In this document: positions 15,281-23,570 of the stretch, piece by piece
Layout of the letters: each line of letters opens with the position of its first letter
Numbering within the stretch: position 1 is the stretch's first letter
Assembly: GCF_004364935.1 (NCBI RefSeq)
Contig: NZ_SOBT01000009.1
Coordinates: 686,898-750,897 of the forward strand
Length of the DNA: 64,000 nt
Origin: Panacagrimonas perspica
GTDB lineage: Bacteria > Pseudomonadota > Gammaproteobacteria > Nevskiales > Nevskiaceae
Direction: 5' to 3'
Translations under genes and position numbers: made by a program
Notes under the pieces: model-generated
Databases searched by the model: none
Told to the model about the DNA's origin: nothing
The model's input: the letters and a program-made list of their open reading frames with translations, nothing else

Positions 15281-17629
15281 GTGTTCAAGAAGCATCCTCT
15301 GGCCGTCGCCATCGCCGCCCTGCTGTCGAGTTTTGCCGTCCATCCTTCCGAGAGCGTCGTCGTGGACGCTCCGGCTACCGAACAAGCCGCCGCCGAGACG
15401 GGCAGCTATCTCGAAGTCGCTTCGCACGACACGCACGAGACCGATCGCGAAGTCGAGACGATCACGGTGTCGGGCCAGCGCAGCACCAAGCGCGCTGACC
15501 TTCCGGGCGCGAGCGCCGGCGTCACCGGCACCGAGCTGCGCGAGCGCGTGTTCATCAACACCGAGGATGCGCTGCGTCACCTGCCGGACCTCACGATCCG
15601 CAAGCGTTACGTCGGCGATCGCAACGCGCTGATCGGCGGCCGCAGTCACGGCACGCTGCAGGCGCCGCGTGGTGTCGTCTACGCGGACGGCGTGCTGCTC
15701 TCCAACTTTCTCGGCCGCTTCAACGCGCCGCGCTGGAACATGGTCGCGCCCGAGGAGATCTCGCGCGTCGATGTGCTGTACGGCCCCTACTCCGCGCTGT
15801 ATCCCGGCAATTCGATCGGCACCACGGTGCTGATCACGACGCGCGATCCGAACGAATTCACGACGTCCGGCCGCGTGCAGTTCTTCAGCCAGGACTACAA
15901 GGGCTACGGTTACCAGGACGATTACGGCGGCCGTCAGTACAGCGCGTTCACCGGCAATCGCTGGGGCGCCTGGAGCGGCACGCTGGGCATCAACCGGCTG
16001 GAGAACGACAGCCAGCCGATGCAGTACGCCACCGGCACGCGCGTGAACAACCCGTCCGCGGCCGTGATCGCGAGCGCCGTGCCGGTCACCGGTGCGATCC
16101 GCGATCGCGATTCGCGCAACCAGCCGCGTCTGATCCTCGGGCCCGACGGCGGCTCGCTCGAGGGCAACGAGCAGAACCAGGTGAAGGGACGTCTTTCGTA
16201 CCAGAACGATTTGTTCCGCGCCGACGCGCAGGTCGGTTTCTGGGTCAACGATTTCGACCGCGACGGCGTCAGCTTCCTGCGCGATGCCGGCGGCGCCACC
16301 GTGACGCGCGGCAACATCCGCGTCGGCGACGATATCTACACGGTGGCGAACAACGCCTTCGGTCCACAGGAAGGGCGCGAAGAACACCTGATGTCCTCGC
16401 TGACCGTGCGCACGCAACGCGACAGCGGCTGGAATTTTTCCGGCGTCGGATCGATCTATCACATCGGCGAGGACGAACTGCGCTCGTCGTCGCCCACCGA
16501 CGCCAACACGCGCGCGGGCAACATCGTCGAAGGCGGATCGGGTGACGGCTGGTGGAACGCCGACCTGCAGGCGAGCTATCGCGCCGATGGCCTGCCGCAC
16601 ACGATCACGCTCGGTTACTACCACTCCAGCTACGACCTCGACTCGAAGACGTTCTCGGCGGCCGAGTGGCGGCACGGCGGACGCGGCACGCTGACCTCGG
16701 CCTCGCAGGGCTCGACGCGCCAGCAGGCGCTGTACGCGCAGGACGCGTGGGAGTTTCGTCCGCTGTGGACCGCGACGGCCGGCGTGCGCGTGGAGTTCTG
16801 GGATGCCTTCGACGGTCAGCGCCAGCGCACCGAGAGCGGCGCCGTCGTCACCGCGCCCTACGACGACCTCGACGAGGATGCGGTGTCGCCGAAGCTGTCG
16901 ATCGCGTACGCGCCGGAGGCCTACACGCTGCGCTACTCGGTGGGACGCGGCGTGCGCTTCGCCACGGTCTCGGAACTCTTCCAGGGTTCGCAGACCGGCA
17001 CGAACATCGTCAACAACAATCCCGACCTGAAACCGGAGGACTCGATCTCGCATGACCTGACGCTCGAGACCGTGCTGGCCGACCGTCACCAGGTTCGCGT
17101 GTCGCTGTTCTACGACCGTGTGAAGGACACCATCGCCCAGCAGCTCAACCAGGCGACCAACGTCACCAACATCCAGAACGTGGATCGCGTCGACACGCAC
17201 GGCGTCGAGTTCGTCTACGGCATCAAGGAACTCCTGCCCAACGTCGACCTCGACGCCAACCTGTCGCTGGTGAACAGCAAGATCGAGAAGAACGACGCGC
17301 TGCCGCAGACGGTGGGCAAGCACTGGGTGCGCGTTCCCAACGTGCGCGCCAACCTCGTCGCCAACTGGCGCTTCCTGCCGCAGTGGAATGCGAACCTCGC
17401 GGCGCGACGCTCGGGCCGCCAGTACAGCGACCTCGACAACCAGGACACGAACGACCATGTGTTCGGCGGTGCATCGAAGTTCACGACGGTGGACTCGCGC
17501 GTGGCCTGGCACTTCCGCGAAACGATCGAGCTCGGCGTCGGCGTGGAGAACCTCACCGACGAGGAGTACTACATCTTCCATCCATATCCGGGCCGCACCT
17601 GGATCGCCGAATTGCGTGCCACGTTCTGA
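15281..17629 (+). CDS. TonB-dependent outer-membrane receptor
   Basis: 782 residues from GTG 15281. The signal peptide (MFKKHPLAVAIAALLSSFAV) is followed by a TonB-box-like ETITVSGQ (about 60-67), a plug domain (about 70-200; GVTGTELRERV, RSHGTLQAPRGVVYADGVLL, VDVLYGPYSALYPGNSIG) and a 22-strand-type barrel ending GRTWIAELRATF with terminal Phe. It imports a metal chelate or similar ligand across the outer membrane using the TonB complex. Substrate is not visible; the DUF2946 and PepSY neighbours favour iron or copper. The PepSY gene follows after 8 bp, so they are co-transcribed. Confidence 0.92.
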   Translation: MFKKHPLAVAIAALLSSFAVHPSESVVVDAPATEQAAAETGSYLEVASHDTHETDREVETITVSGQRSTKRADLPGASAGVTGTELRERVFINTEDALRHLPDLTIRKRYVGDRNALIGGRSHGTLQAPRGVVYADGVLLSNFLGRFNAPRWNMVAPEEISRVDVLYGPYSALYPGNSIGTTVLITTRDPNEFTTSGRVQFFSQDYKGYGYQDDYGGRQYSAFTGNRWGAWSGTLGINRLENDSQPMQYATGTRVNNPSAAVIASAVPVTGAIRDRDSRNQPRLILGPDGGSLEGNEQNQVKGRLSYQNDLFRADAQVGFWVNDFDRDGVSFLRDAGGATVTRGNIRVGDDIYTVANNAFGPQEGREEHLMSSLTVRTQRDSGWNFSGVGSIYHIGEDELRSSSPTDANTRAGNIVEGGSGDGWWNADLQASYRADGLPHTITLGYYHSSYDLDSKTFSAAEWRHGGRGTLTSASQGSTRQQALYAQDAWEFRPLWTATAGVRVEFWDAFDGQRQRTESGAVVTAPYDDLDEDAVSPKLSIAYAPEAYTLRYSVGRGVRFATVSELFQGSQTGTNIVNNNPDLKPEDSISHDLTLETVLADRHQVRVSLFYDRVKDTIAQQLNQATNVTNIQNVDRVDTHGVEFVYGIKELLPNVDLDANLSLVNSKIEKNDALPQTVGKHWVRVPNVRANLVANWRFLPQWNANLAARRSGRQYSDLDNQDTNDHVFGGASKFTTVDSRVAWHFRETIELGVGVENLTDEEYYIFHPYPGRTWIAELRATF

Positions 17630-17637
17630 GATCGCCC

Positions 17638-18924
17638 ATGACGTCCGTCACTCCCGAATCCGAATCGTCGAGCCGTCTGTACCGGCGGCTGTGGCGCTGG
17701 CATTTCTACGCCGCGTTCCTCGTCATTCCCTTCGTGCTGCTGCAGGGCATCACCGGCACGATGTACCTGTGGCAGGACGAGTGGGCGGACTGGGCACACC
17801 CGGAACTTCGCTTCGTACAACCGCAGGCGATCGTCGCGAGCTTCGACGAACAGCTCGCCGCCGCGCAGGCGCTGCATCCGCATGCACACGCCACGACGAT
17901 GCTGGTGTCCGACGACCCGACGCGTTCGACGCAGGTGATGTTCGGCGGCCATCACGGCGAGGGCGATGCGCTGCCGGTGCCCGTGTTCGTGGATCCGCAC
18001 ACGGCGCAGGTGCTCGGTGAACTGTCCGGCTGGCAGTGGATGCCGGGATGGACGCGCAAGGTGCACGGCGGCTGGCCGCTGGGCGCCGCCGGTTCGTGGC
18101 TGCTCGAACTGGGCGCGTGCTGGGCGGTGGTGATGATGCTGACGGGCCTGTATCTGTGGTGGCCCCGCGATCGCGGCCTGCTTGCCGCACTGGTGCCGCG
18201 AACCGGCCAGGGCGCGCGCGTGCTGGTGAAGGATCTGCACGGCAGCGTCGCGGTGATCTTCTCCGCCGTGATCCTCGCGTTCCTGATCAGCGCGCTGCCG
18301 TGGACGCAGTTCTGGGGCAACCAGGTGCTCAAGCCGATCCAGAACGCGATCGGGCAGCCGTCGCCCTTCGGTGCCGCTGCGCGTGCGAAGAGCGTCGTGC
18401 AGCCCGGCGTGACGGCGATGAGCCTGGACGAGGCGGTGCAGAACGCGCGTGCGGCGGGCGTGATCGGCGGGCTCGAGATCAAGCTAGACGGCAAGGCCGA
18501 TTCGGCGCTGTCGGTGCGCAATCGCCTGGCGCGCGCCTCGCGTGAAACGGCGGTCGCGTTCGACCGCTACTCGCGCGCGACGCTGGTGAAGACGACCTGG
18601 GCGGATTTCCCGCCGATCCCGCGCGCCGTTGCGACCGGCGTCGATCTGCACGAGGGCAGCTTCTTCGGACGCGCCAACCAGTGGTTCAACTCGATCGTCG
18701 CGCTGGCGCTGGTATGGATGAGCGCCACCGGTCTGCTGTCGTGGTGGATGCGACGCCCGCGCGGACGCCTCGGCGCCCCGCTGCGCAGCGAGATCCGCCT
18801 GCCGCGCTGGGCGCTGGTCACCGGCGTCGTGCTGTGCGCCGTGATGCCGCTTCTGGGGGCGTCGGTGCTCGTGCTGTGGGTGGCGGATGCGCTGCGCGGT
18901 CGACTGGTGGCGAGCCGGGTGTAG
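17638..18924 (+). CDS. PepSY-associated TM-helix protein (inner-membrane metal-uptake partner)
   Basis: 428 residues with four main membrane segments: about 20-45 (FYAAFLVIPFVLLQGITGTM), about 155-180, about 205-230 and about 360-380, plus a terminal helix near 400-425. PepSY_TM hallmarks are the RLYRRLWRWHFYAAF start, the VHGGWPLG loop, the LYLWWPR motif after the second helix and DLHGSVAV. Histidines in helices could bind heme or assist ferric reduction, a role proposed for the family. It partners the TonB receptor just upstream. The stop codon TAG (18922-18924) is supplied by the first bases of a REP-like repeat. Confidence 0.85.
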   Translation: MTSVTPESESSSRLYRRLWRWHFYAAFLVIPFVLLQGITGTMYLWQDEWADWAHPELRFVQPQAIVASFDEQLAAAQALHPHAHATTMLVSDDPTRSTQVMFGGHHGEGDALPVPVFVDPHTAQVLGELSGWQWMPGWTRKVHGGWPLGAAGSWLLELGACWAVVMMLTGLYLWWPRDRGLLAALVPRTGQGARVLVKDLHGSVAVIFSAVILAFLISALPWTQFWGNQVLKPIQNAIGQPSPFGAAARAKSVVQPGVTAMSLDEAVQNARAAGVIGGLEIKLDGKADSALSVRNRLARASRETAVAFDRYSRATLVKTTWADFPPIPRAVATGVDLHEGSFFGRANQWFNSIVALALVWMSATGLLSWWMRRPRGRLGAPLRSEIRLPRWALVTGVVLCAVMPLLGASVLVLWVADALRGRLVASRV

Positions 18925-19010
18925 CCCGGGTGTAGCCCGGGTGTAGCCCGGGCGAAGCCCGGGATTCCGCCAGCTAGAGAGGGGAACCCCGGGCTTCGCC
19001 CGGGCTACGG
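18921..19010. repeat. REP-like repeat with a triplicated left edge, paired copy 3
   Basis: The left half begins with three tandem GTAGCCCGGGT-like units (18921-18953), then the GAAGCCCGGG arm, a spacer and the complementary right half. The first GTAG contains the PepSY stop codon. The triplication suggests slippage or repeated insertion at this edge. Confidence 0.9.
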
Positions 19011-19022
19011 GTTACGCGCGCT

Positions 19023-19952
19023 TCAGGGTGCTGGCAACGACCAGCGGTAGAACAGCGCCGGGCGCGCTTCGGTGGCGAGCAGCGCCGACCGGCCTCCGAT
19101 CTCCAGCGCCATCGACTCGAACATCGGCAGCGGCGGCAGGCGCTGGCTCAGCACCGGCTGCGCGAGCGCCGCCGTCCAGTCCTGGTCCGGGCCACGCCGG
19201 AACAGGCTCGCCGACAAGGTCGACAGCACGATCAGCATGTTCCCGTCGGGCGACAGGTCCATCGCGGTCGCCGTACCGCGCCAGCGCGCGCCGCTCAGGG
19301 TCTGGACGCGCGGCGGCGGCGTCGGAACCAGGTCCGGGAAATTGGCGAGATGACGCGCGACGCGCACGTCGGTGTCCGTTCCGGCGATCGACAGTTCGTA
19401 CAGCCCGACCGGATGGCGGCCCTTGTCGGCCAGCAGCACGCGCTGGCGTGTCGCATCGATCGCCATCGCCTCGCAGTCGCGCGGGCCGTCCTCGTAGCGG
19501 AAGCGGATCACCCTGCCCGGCGCGACCTGCCGCTGACCGGGCCCGGGCTCCGGCACCAGGATCAGCGACACCTCGGAGCGCAGGCTGAAGTTGTCGCCGG
19601 TGTCGGCGATCAGCAGCCAGGCCTCGCCGTCGTGCTCGAAGCTCGCCAGATCTTCCCAATCGTGATTGATCACGCCCTCGACGGCGACGACCTCCTGCCG
19701 CACGAGTTGGGCGTCCACCGCCACCAGAGCCGGATCATTGCCGCTGTCGCTCAAGGCCCAGTGCAGACCGGGGCGCCGGAACGAGGCGGCCAGACCCGAA
19801 AGCTCGGGCAGGGACGGGTCCAGCAGCGCGCCGACGTACTCGAAACCCTCTGCAGCCGGGGCGGCCGACGGCGTCGACGCCGACGACGCGATCGCGCAGG
19901 CCATCAACGCCCCGATGACAGTAATCACTTTAAGTTTGTTGGCCAACGCCAT
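19023..19952 (-). CDS. Secreted or lipid-anchored beta-propeller-like protein of unknown function
   Basis: 309 residues. A hydrophobic N-terminus (VITVIGALMACAIASSAS) could be a signal peptide or, with C19, a weak lipobox. The rest looks like an SdiA-regulated/esterase-phytase-like propeller: repeated strands with PELSGLAAS, HWALSDSGNDPALV, NHDWEDLASF, LLIADTGDNFSLR, DCEAMAIDA, VLLADKG and AMDLSPDGNMLIVLS. Acidic metal-binding loops (DSGND, DTGDN) recur as in calcium-stabilised propellers. No catalytic assignment is possible. It has its own promoter region shared with the divergent thiD gene. Confidence 0.55.
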   Translation of the reverse strand: MALANKLKVITVIGALMACAIASSASTPSAAPAAEGFEYVGALLDPSLPELSGLAASFRRPGLHWALSDSGNDPALVAVDAQLVRQEVVAVEGVINHDWEDLASFEHDGEAWLLIADTGDNFSLRSEVSLILVPEPGPGQRQVAPGRVIRFRYEDGPRDCEAMAIDATRQRVLLADKGRHPVGLYELSIAGTDTDVRVARHLANFPDLVPTPPPRVQTLSGARWRGTATAMDLSPDGNMLIVLSTLSASLFRRGPDQDWTAALAQPVLSQRLPPLPMFESMALEIGGRSALLATEARPALFYRWSLPAP

Positions 19953-20260
19953 GGTGTCGTTCAGGAAGTAAGAGATGCCCCCAATCCTTGTGCATAAGCT
20001 TGTGCAGAACCCCGGTACCGTGCCCCTAAGTGACCGGCAGTGCAGCCATTTCTGCGCTGCGACCAGTTTCTGCTCAAGCTGAATTCCTTTATTAAATCAA
20101 TATGTTCCGTAATTGCTGCGGGATTCTTGCAAAAAGGTTACGCAAATACGGGGCTTCGCGGGGCATGTGCACTCCACTGTGAATAGTTCGTCTGGGGATG
20201 TTGCATCGCACAAGATTGTGTGAAAGCCCGATCGGCATCCATACGGGCGAGAATTCACCC
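19953..20260. promoter_or_regulatory. AT-richer divergent intergenic region with two DnaA-box-like nonamers
   Basis: This 308-bp gap separates the propeller-like gene from thiD. It holds two direct nonamers 12 bp apart, TGTGCATAA (19989-19997; its reverse complement TTATGCACA fits the DnaA-box consensus) and TGTGCAGAA (20001-20009). An AT-rich stretch (TTTATTAAATCAATATG near 20090) probably houses promoter elements. I find no TPP riboswitch core, no RNA gene and no convincing small ORF. Confidence 0.45.
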
Positions 20261-21037
20261 ATGAGCTTCCGTCGTCCCTGCGTGTTGAGTCTCTCCGGCC
20301 ATGACCCTCTCGGTGGGGCCGGAGTTCATGCGGATATCGAGGCCATCTCGTCGCAGGGCCTGCACCCGCTGACGGTGATCACGGCGCTGACGGTCCAGGA
20401 CAGTCGCAATGTTTCGCGGGTCGAGGCGGTCGATCCGGGACTGATGTCCGAGCAGCTCCAGCGTCTCGAAGCGGACTGTGACATCCGGGCGATCAAGATC
20501 GGCCTGCTGGGCAACCCTGCGCAGGTCGCGCTGGCGGTGGATCTCATCGCCAGGCTTCGCGTCCCGGCGGTGCTCGACCCGGTCCTGCGCGCCGGCGGCG
20601 GCCGCGAACTCGCCGGCACCTCGCTGGAAACCGCGATACGCGAGCAGCTGGTCCCGAATGTGCGCTTGGTGACGCCCAACGCCGCCGAGGCGCGACGCCT
20701 CGTGGGCCAGGCGCCCGACGCCGACCTCGATGCCTGCGCGCAGGCGCTGCTGGCCGCCGGCTGCGCGAACGTGCTGATCACCGGTGGAGACGAGCCGGGC
20801 GCCCAGGTCCTCAACACCTGGTATCGCGCGGGCGCAGCGCCCTGCCGCTACGTCTGGCCGCGACTCCCCGAGACCTTCCACGGCGCAGGTTGCACGCTGG
20901 CTTCCGCGATCGCCGCGCGCCTGGCGGCTGGCGACGACATGGCCGCAGCGATCCAGACAGGCCAAAGCTGGACACAATCGGCGCTCGAGCGCGCCATTGC
21001 GGTCGGCCGCGGCCGCCGCATTCCCGGACGACACTAG
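20261..21037 (+). CDS. thiD: Hydroxymethylpyrimidine (phosphate) kinase
   Basis: 258 residues of the ribokinase fold. The substrate loop GHDPLGGAGVHADIEA, the VLDPVLRAGGG strand, VTPNAAEARRLVG, and the ATP/anion-hole motif FHGAGCTLASAIAA match ThiD. It phosphorylates HMP and HMP-P to HMP-PP in the cytoplasm for thiamine synthesis. The ATG at 20261 gives the usual family N-terminus. Its stop codon TAG (21035-21037) lies inside the left terminal repeat of a MITE that separates it from thiE. No TPP riboswitch is visible upstream. Confidence 0.92.
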   Translation: MSFRRPCVLSLSGHDPLGGAGVHADIEAISSQGLHPLTVITALTVQDSRNVSRVEAVDPGLMSEQLQRLEADCDIRAIKIGLLGNPAQVALAVDLIARLRVPAVLDPVLRAGGGRELAGTSLETAIREQLVPNVRLVTPNAAEARRLVGQAPDADLDACAQALLAAGCANVLITGGDEPGAQVLNTWYRAGAAPCRYVWPRLPETFHGAGCTLASAIAARLAAGDDMAAAIQTGQSWTQSALERAIAVGRGRRIPGRH

Positions 21038-21198
21038 TGTCTCGGCACACTGATTTGAGAATAAAGGCGCATGCGGATTTTCGTGTCTGGCAAGGCGCGA
21101 CGACGAGGCATAGTGGACCTATGGTGAGGAGGAGCAACGCAGCCAAGCGCGAAAAGACGCCGCGCATTTGTTGCCAAATTAATGGGCCGAGACACTAG
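21034..21198. mobile_element. 165-bp MITE with CTAG target duplication
   Basis: The ends are perfect 13-bp inverted repeats, CTAGTGTCTCGGC (21034-21046) and GCCGAGACACTAG (21186-21198). Extending inward, about 30 of 37 positions still pair. The outer CTAG is also a direct repeat and fits the YTAR 4-bp target duplication of IS5-family elements. There is no transposase frame inside. It separates thiD from thiE; the thiD stop lies in its left end and the thiE ribosome-binding site begins at its right edge. Confidence 0.8.
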
Positions 21199-21208
21199 AG
21201 GACCCTGC

Positions 21209-21823
21209 ATGCGCGGCCTGTACGCCATCACGCCCACGACGCTGTGCCTGGACCCGCCACGGCTGCTGACGGCGGTCGCATCCGCGCTGCGCGGCGGCGC
21301 CCGCGTGGTCCAGTACCGCGACAAGACCCACGACCATGCACGACGCCTGGCGTCGGCGCGGGCGTTGCGCACGCTGTGCGACCGCCATCGCGCGAAACTG
21401 ATCATCAATGACGACGTCGAGCTGGTCCTCGAAGCCGATGCCCACGGCGTGCACCTGGGCCTCGACGACATGGGGCTGGTCGAGGCCCGCTCACGGCTGG
21501 GTCCGGACCGGCTGATCGGCATCACCTGCCAGGATTCGCTGGCCCGCGCGCGCGCTGCCAGCGAGGGTGGCGCGGATTACCTCGCGTTCGGCGCGTTCTT
21601 CCCGTCGCGCACGAAGCCCGATGCGCGGCAGGCTACGCGCGAATTGTTGGAGCAAGCCCGCGTGACGACCTCGCTGCCGCTGTGCGCGATCGGCGGCATC
21701 ACGGCACAGAACTGCGCGCCGCTGATTGCCGCCGGTGCGGACCTGATCGCGGCCGTCGAAGGCGTGTTCGCGGCGGCCGACATCGAGGCGGCCGCGCGGG
21801 CCTACGCGCGGCAATTCGGCTGA
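21209..21823 (+). CDS. thiE: Thiamine-phosphate synthase
   Basis: 204-residue TIM-barrel enzyme that joins HMP-PP and THZ-P to make thiamine monophosphate. Recognisable motifs are GLYAITP, VVQYRDKTHD (pyrophosphate/substrate lysine), IINDDVELVLEADAHGVHLG, the GAFFPSRTKP loop, AIGGITAQN and AAVEGVF. ATG 21209 is preferred because GAGGA (21198-21202) lies 6 nt upstream; this sequence straddles the edge of the MITE. The stop overlaps the next gene (TGATG). thiD and thiE would form an operon but for the 165-bp element. Confidence 0.93.
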   Translation: MRGLYAITPTTLCLDPPRLLTAVASALRGGARVVQYRDKTHDHARRLASARALRTLCDRHRAKLIINDDVELVLEADAHGVHLGLDDMGLVEARSRLGPDRLIGITCQDSLARARAASEGGADYLAFGAFFPSRTKPDARQATRELLEQARVTTSLPLCAIGGITAQNCAPLIAAGADLIAAVEGVFAAADIEAAARAYARQFG

Positions 21824-22218
21824 TGCGCGCGCCGCCCGAAGCGCTGCTGCGCGCCTCGCTGTGGGCGACCGCGGCGGCGAATCTCGGCGTGGCGCTGCTC
21901 GTACTGCTCCCGCAAACCCTGCCTGGCCAGCTCGCGGGTCTGCCGCAGGAACCGGCACCCGCGCTCTACCGCGTGCTGCTCGCGGTGTTCATCGCGCTGT
22001 TCGGCTTCACATACGCGTGGCTTGCGCATCGCAGGGTCGTGGAACGATCCCTGCTGATGCTCGGCGCGACCGGAAAGCTGCTCGCGTTCCTCGGCGTCTC
22101 GATCCTGTGGTGCGTCGGCGACATCAGTGGACGGTTCGCATTGCTGATGATCGGGGATCTGCTGTTCGCGGCGCTGTTCTTCGCCTGGCTGTTCGGCGAG
22201 CCGCGCTGCGGAACGTAG
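21823..22218 (+). CDS. Small four-helix membrane protein, unknown
   Basis: 131 residues with four predicted membrane helices (about 10-32, 47-66, 76-97, 101-122) and short polar loops. I do not recognise the family. It is coupled to thiE by a TGATG overlap and precedes hemL by 40 bp, so it is co-expressed with cofactor-biosynthesis genes. Such placement alone does not prove a role in thiamine or tetrapyrrole metabolism. Confidence 0.65.
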   Translation: MRAPPEALLRASLWATAAANLGVALLVLLPQTLPGQLAGLPQEPAPALYRVLLAVFIALFGFTYAWLAHRRVVERSLLMLGATGKLLAFLGVSILWCVGDISGRFALLMIGDLLFAALFFAWLFGEPRCGT

Positions 22219-22258
22219 AATCCCCCTACCGCCCGCCGTAAACCCTTGCGTCACGACC

Positions 22259-23560
<1,302 letters not shown>

Positions 23561-23570
23561 GCCCCGCCGC

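Noticed and set aside
13841-17581. A continuous 1246-codon open frame on the minus strand
   Set aside because: It is antisense to mtgA and the TonB receptor, is full of His/Arg/Val runs expected from GC-rich antisense frames, and matches no protein pattern.
19953-20260. A TPP riboswitch upstream of thiD
   Set aside because: No CTGAGA or ACCTGATCTGGATAAT-like core is present in the leader.
21034-21198. A small regulatory RNA gene between thiD and thiE
   Set aside because: The perfect terminal repeats with a CTAG duplication are better explained by a MITE; no promoter or terminator is evident.
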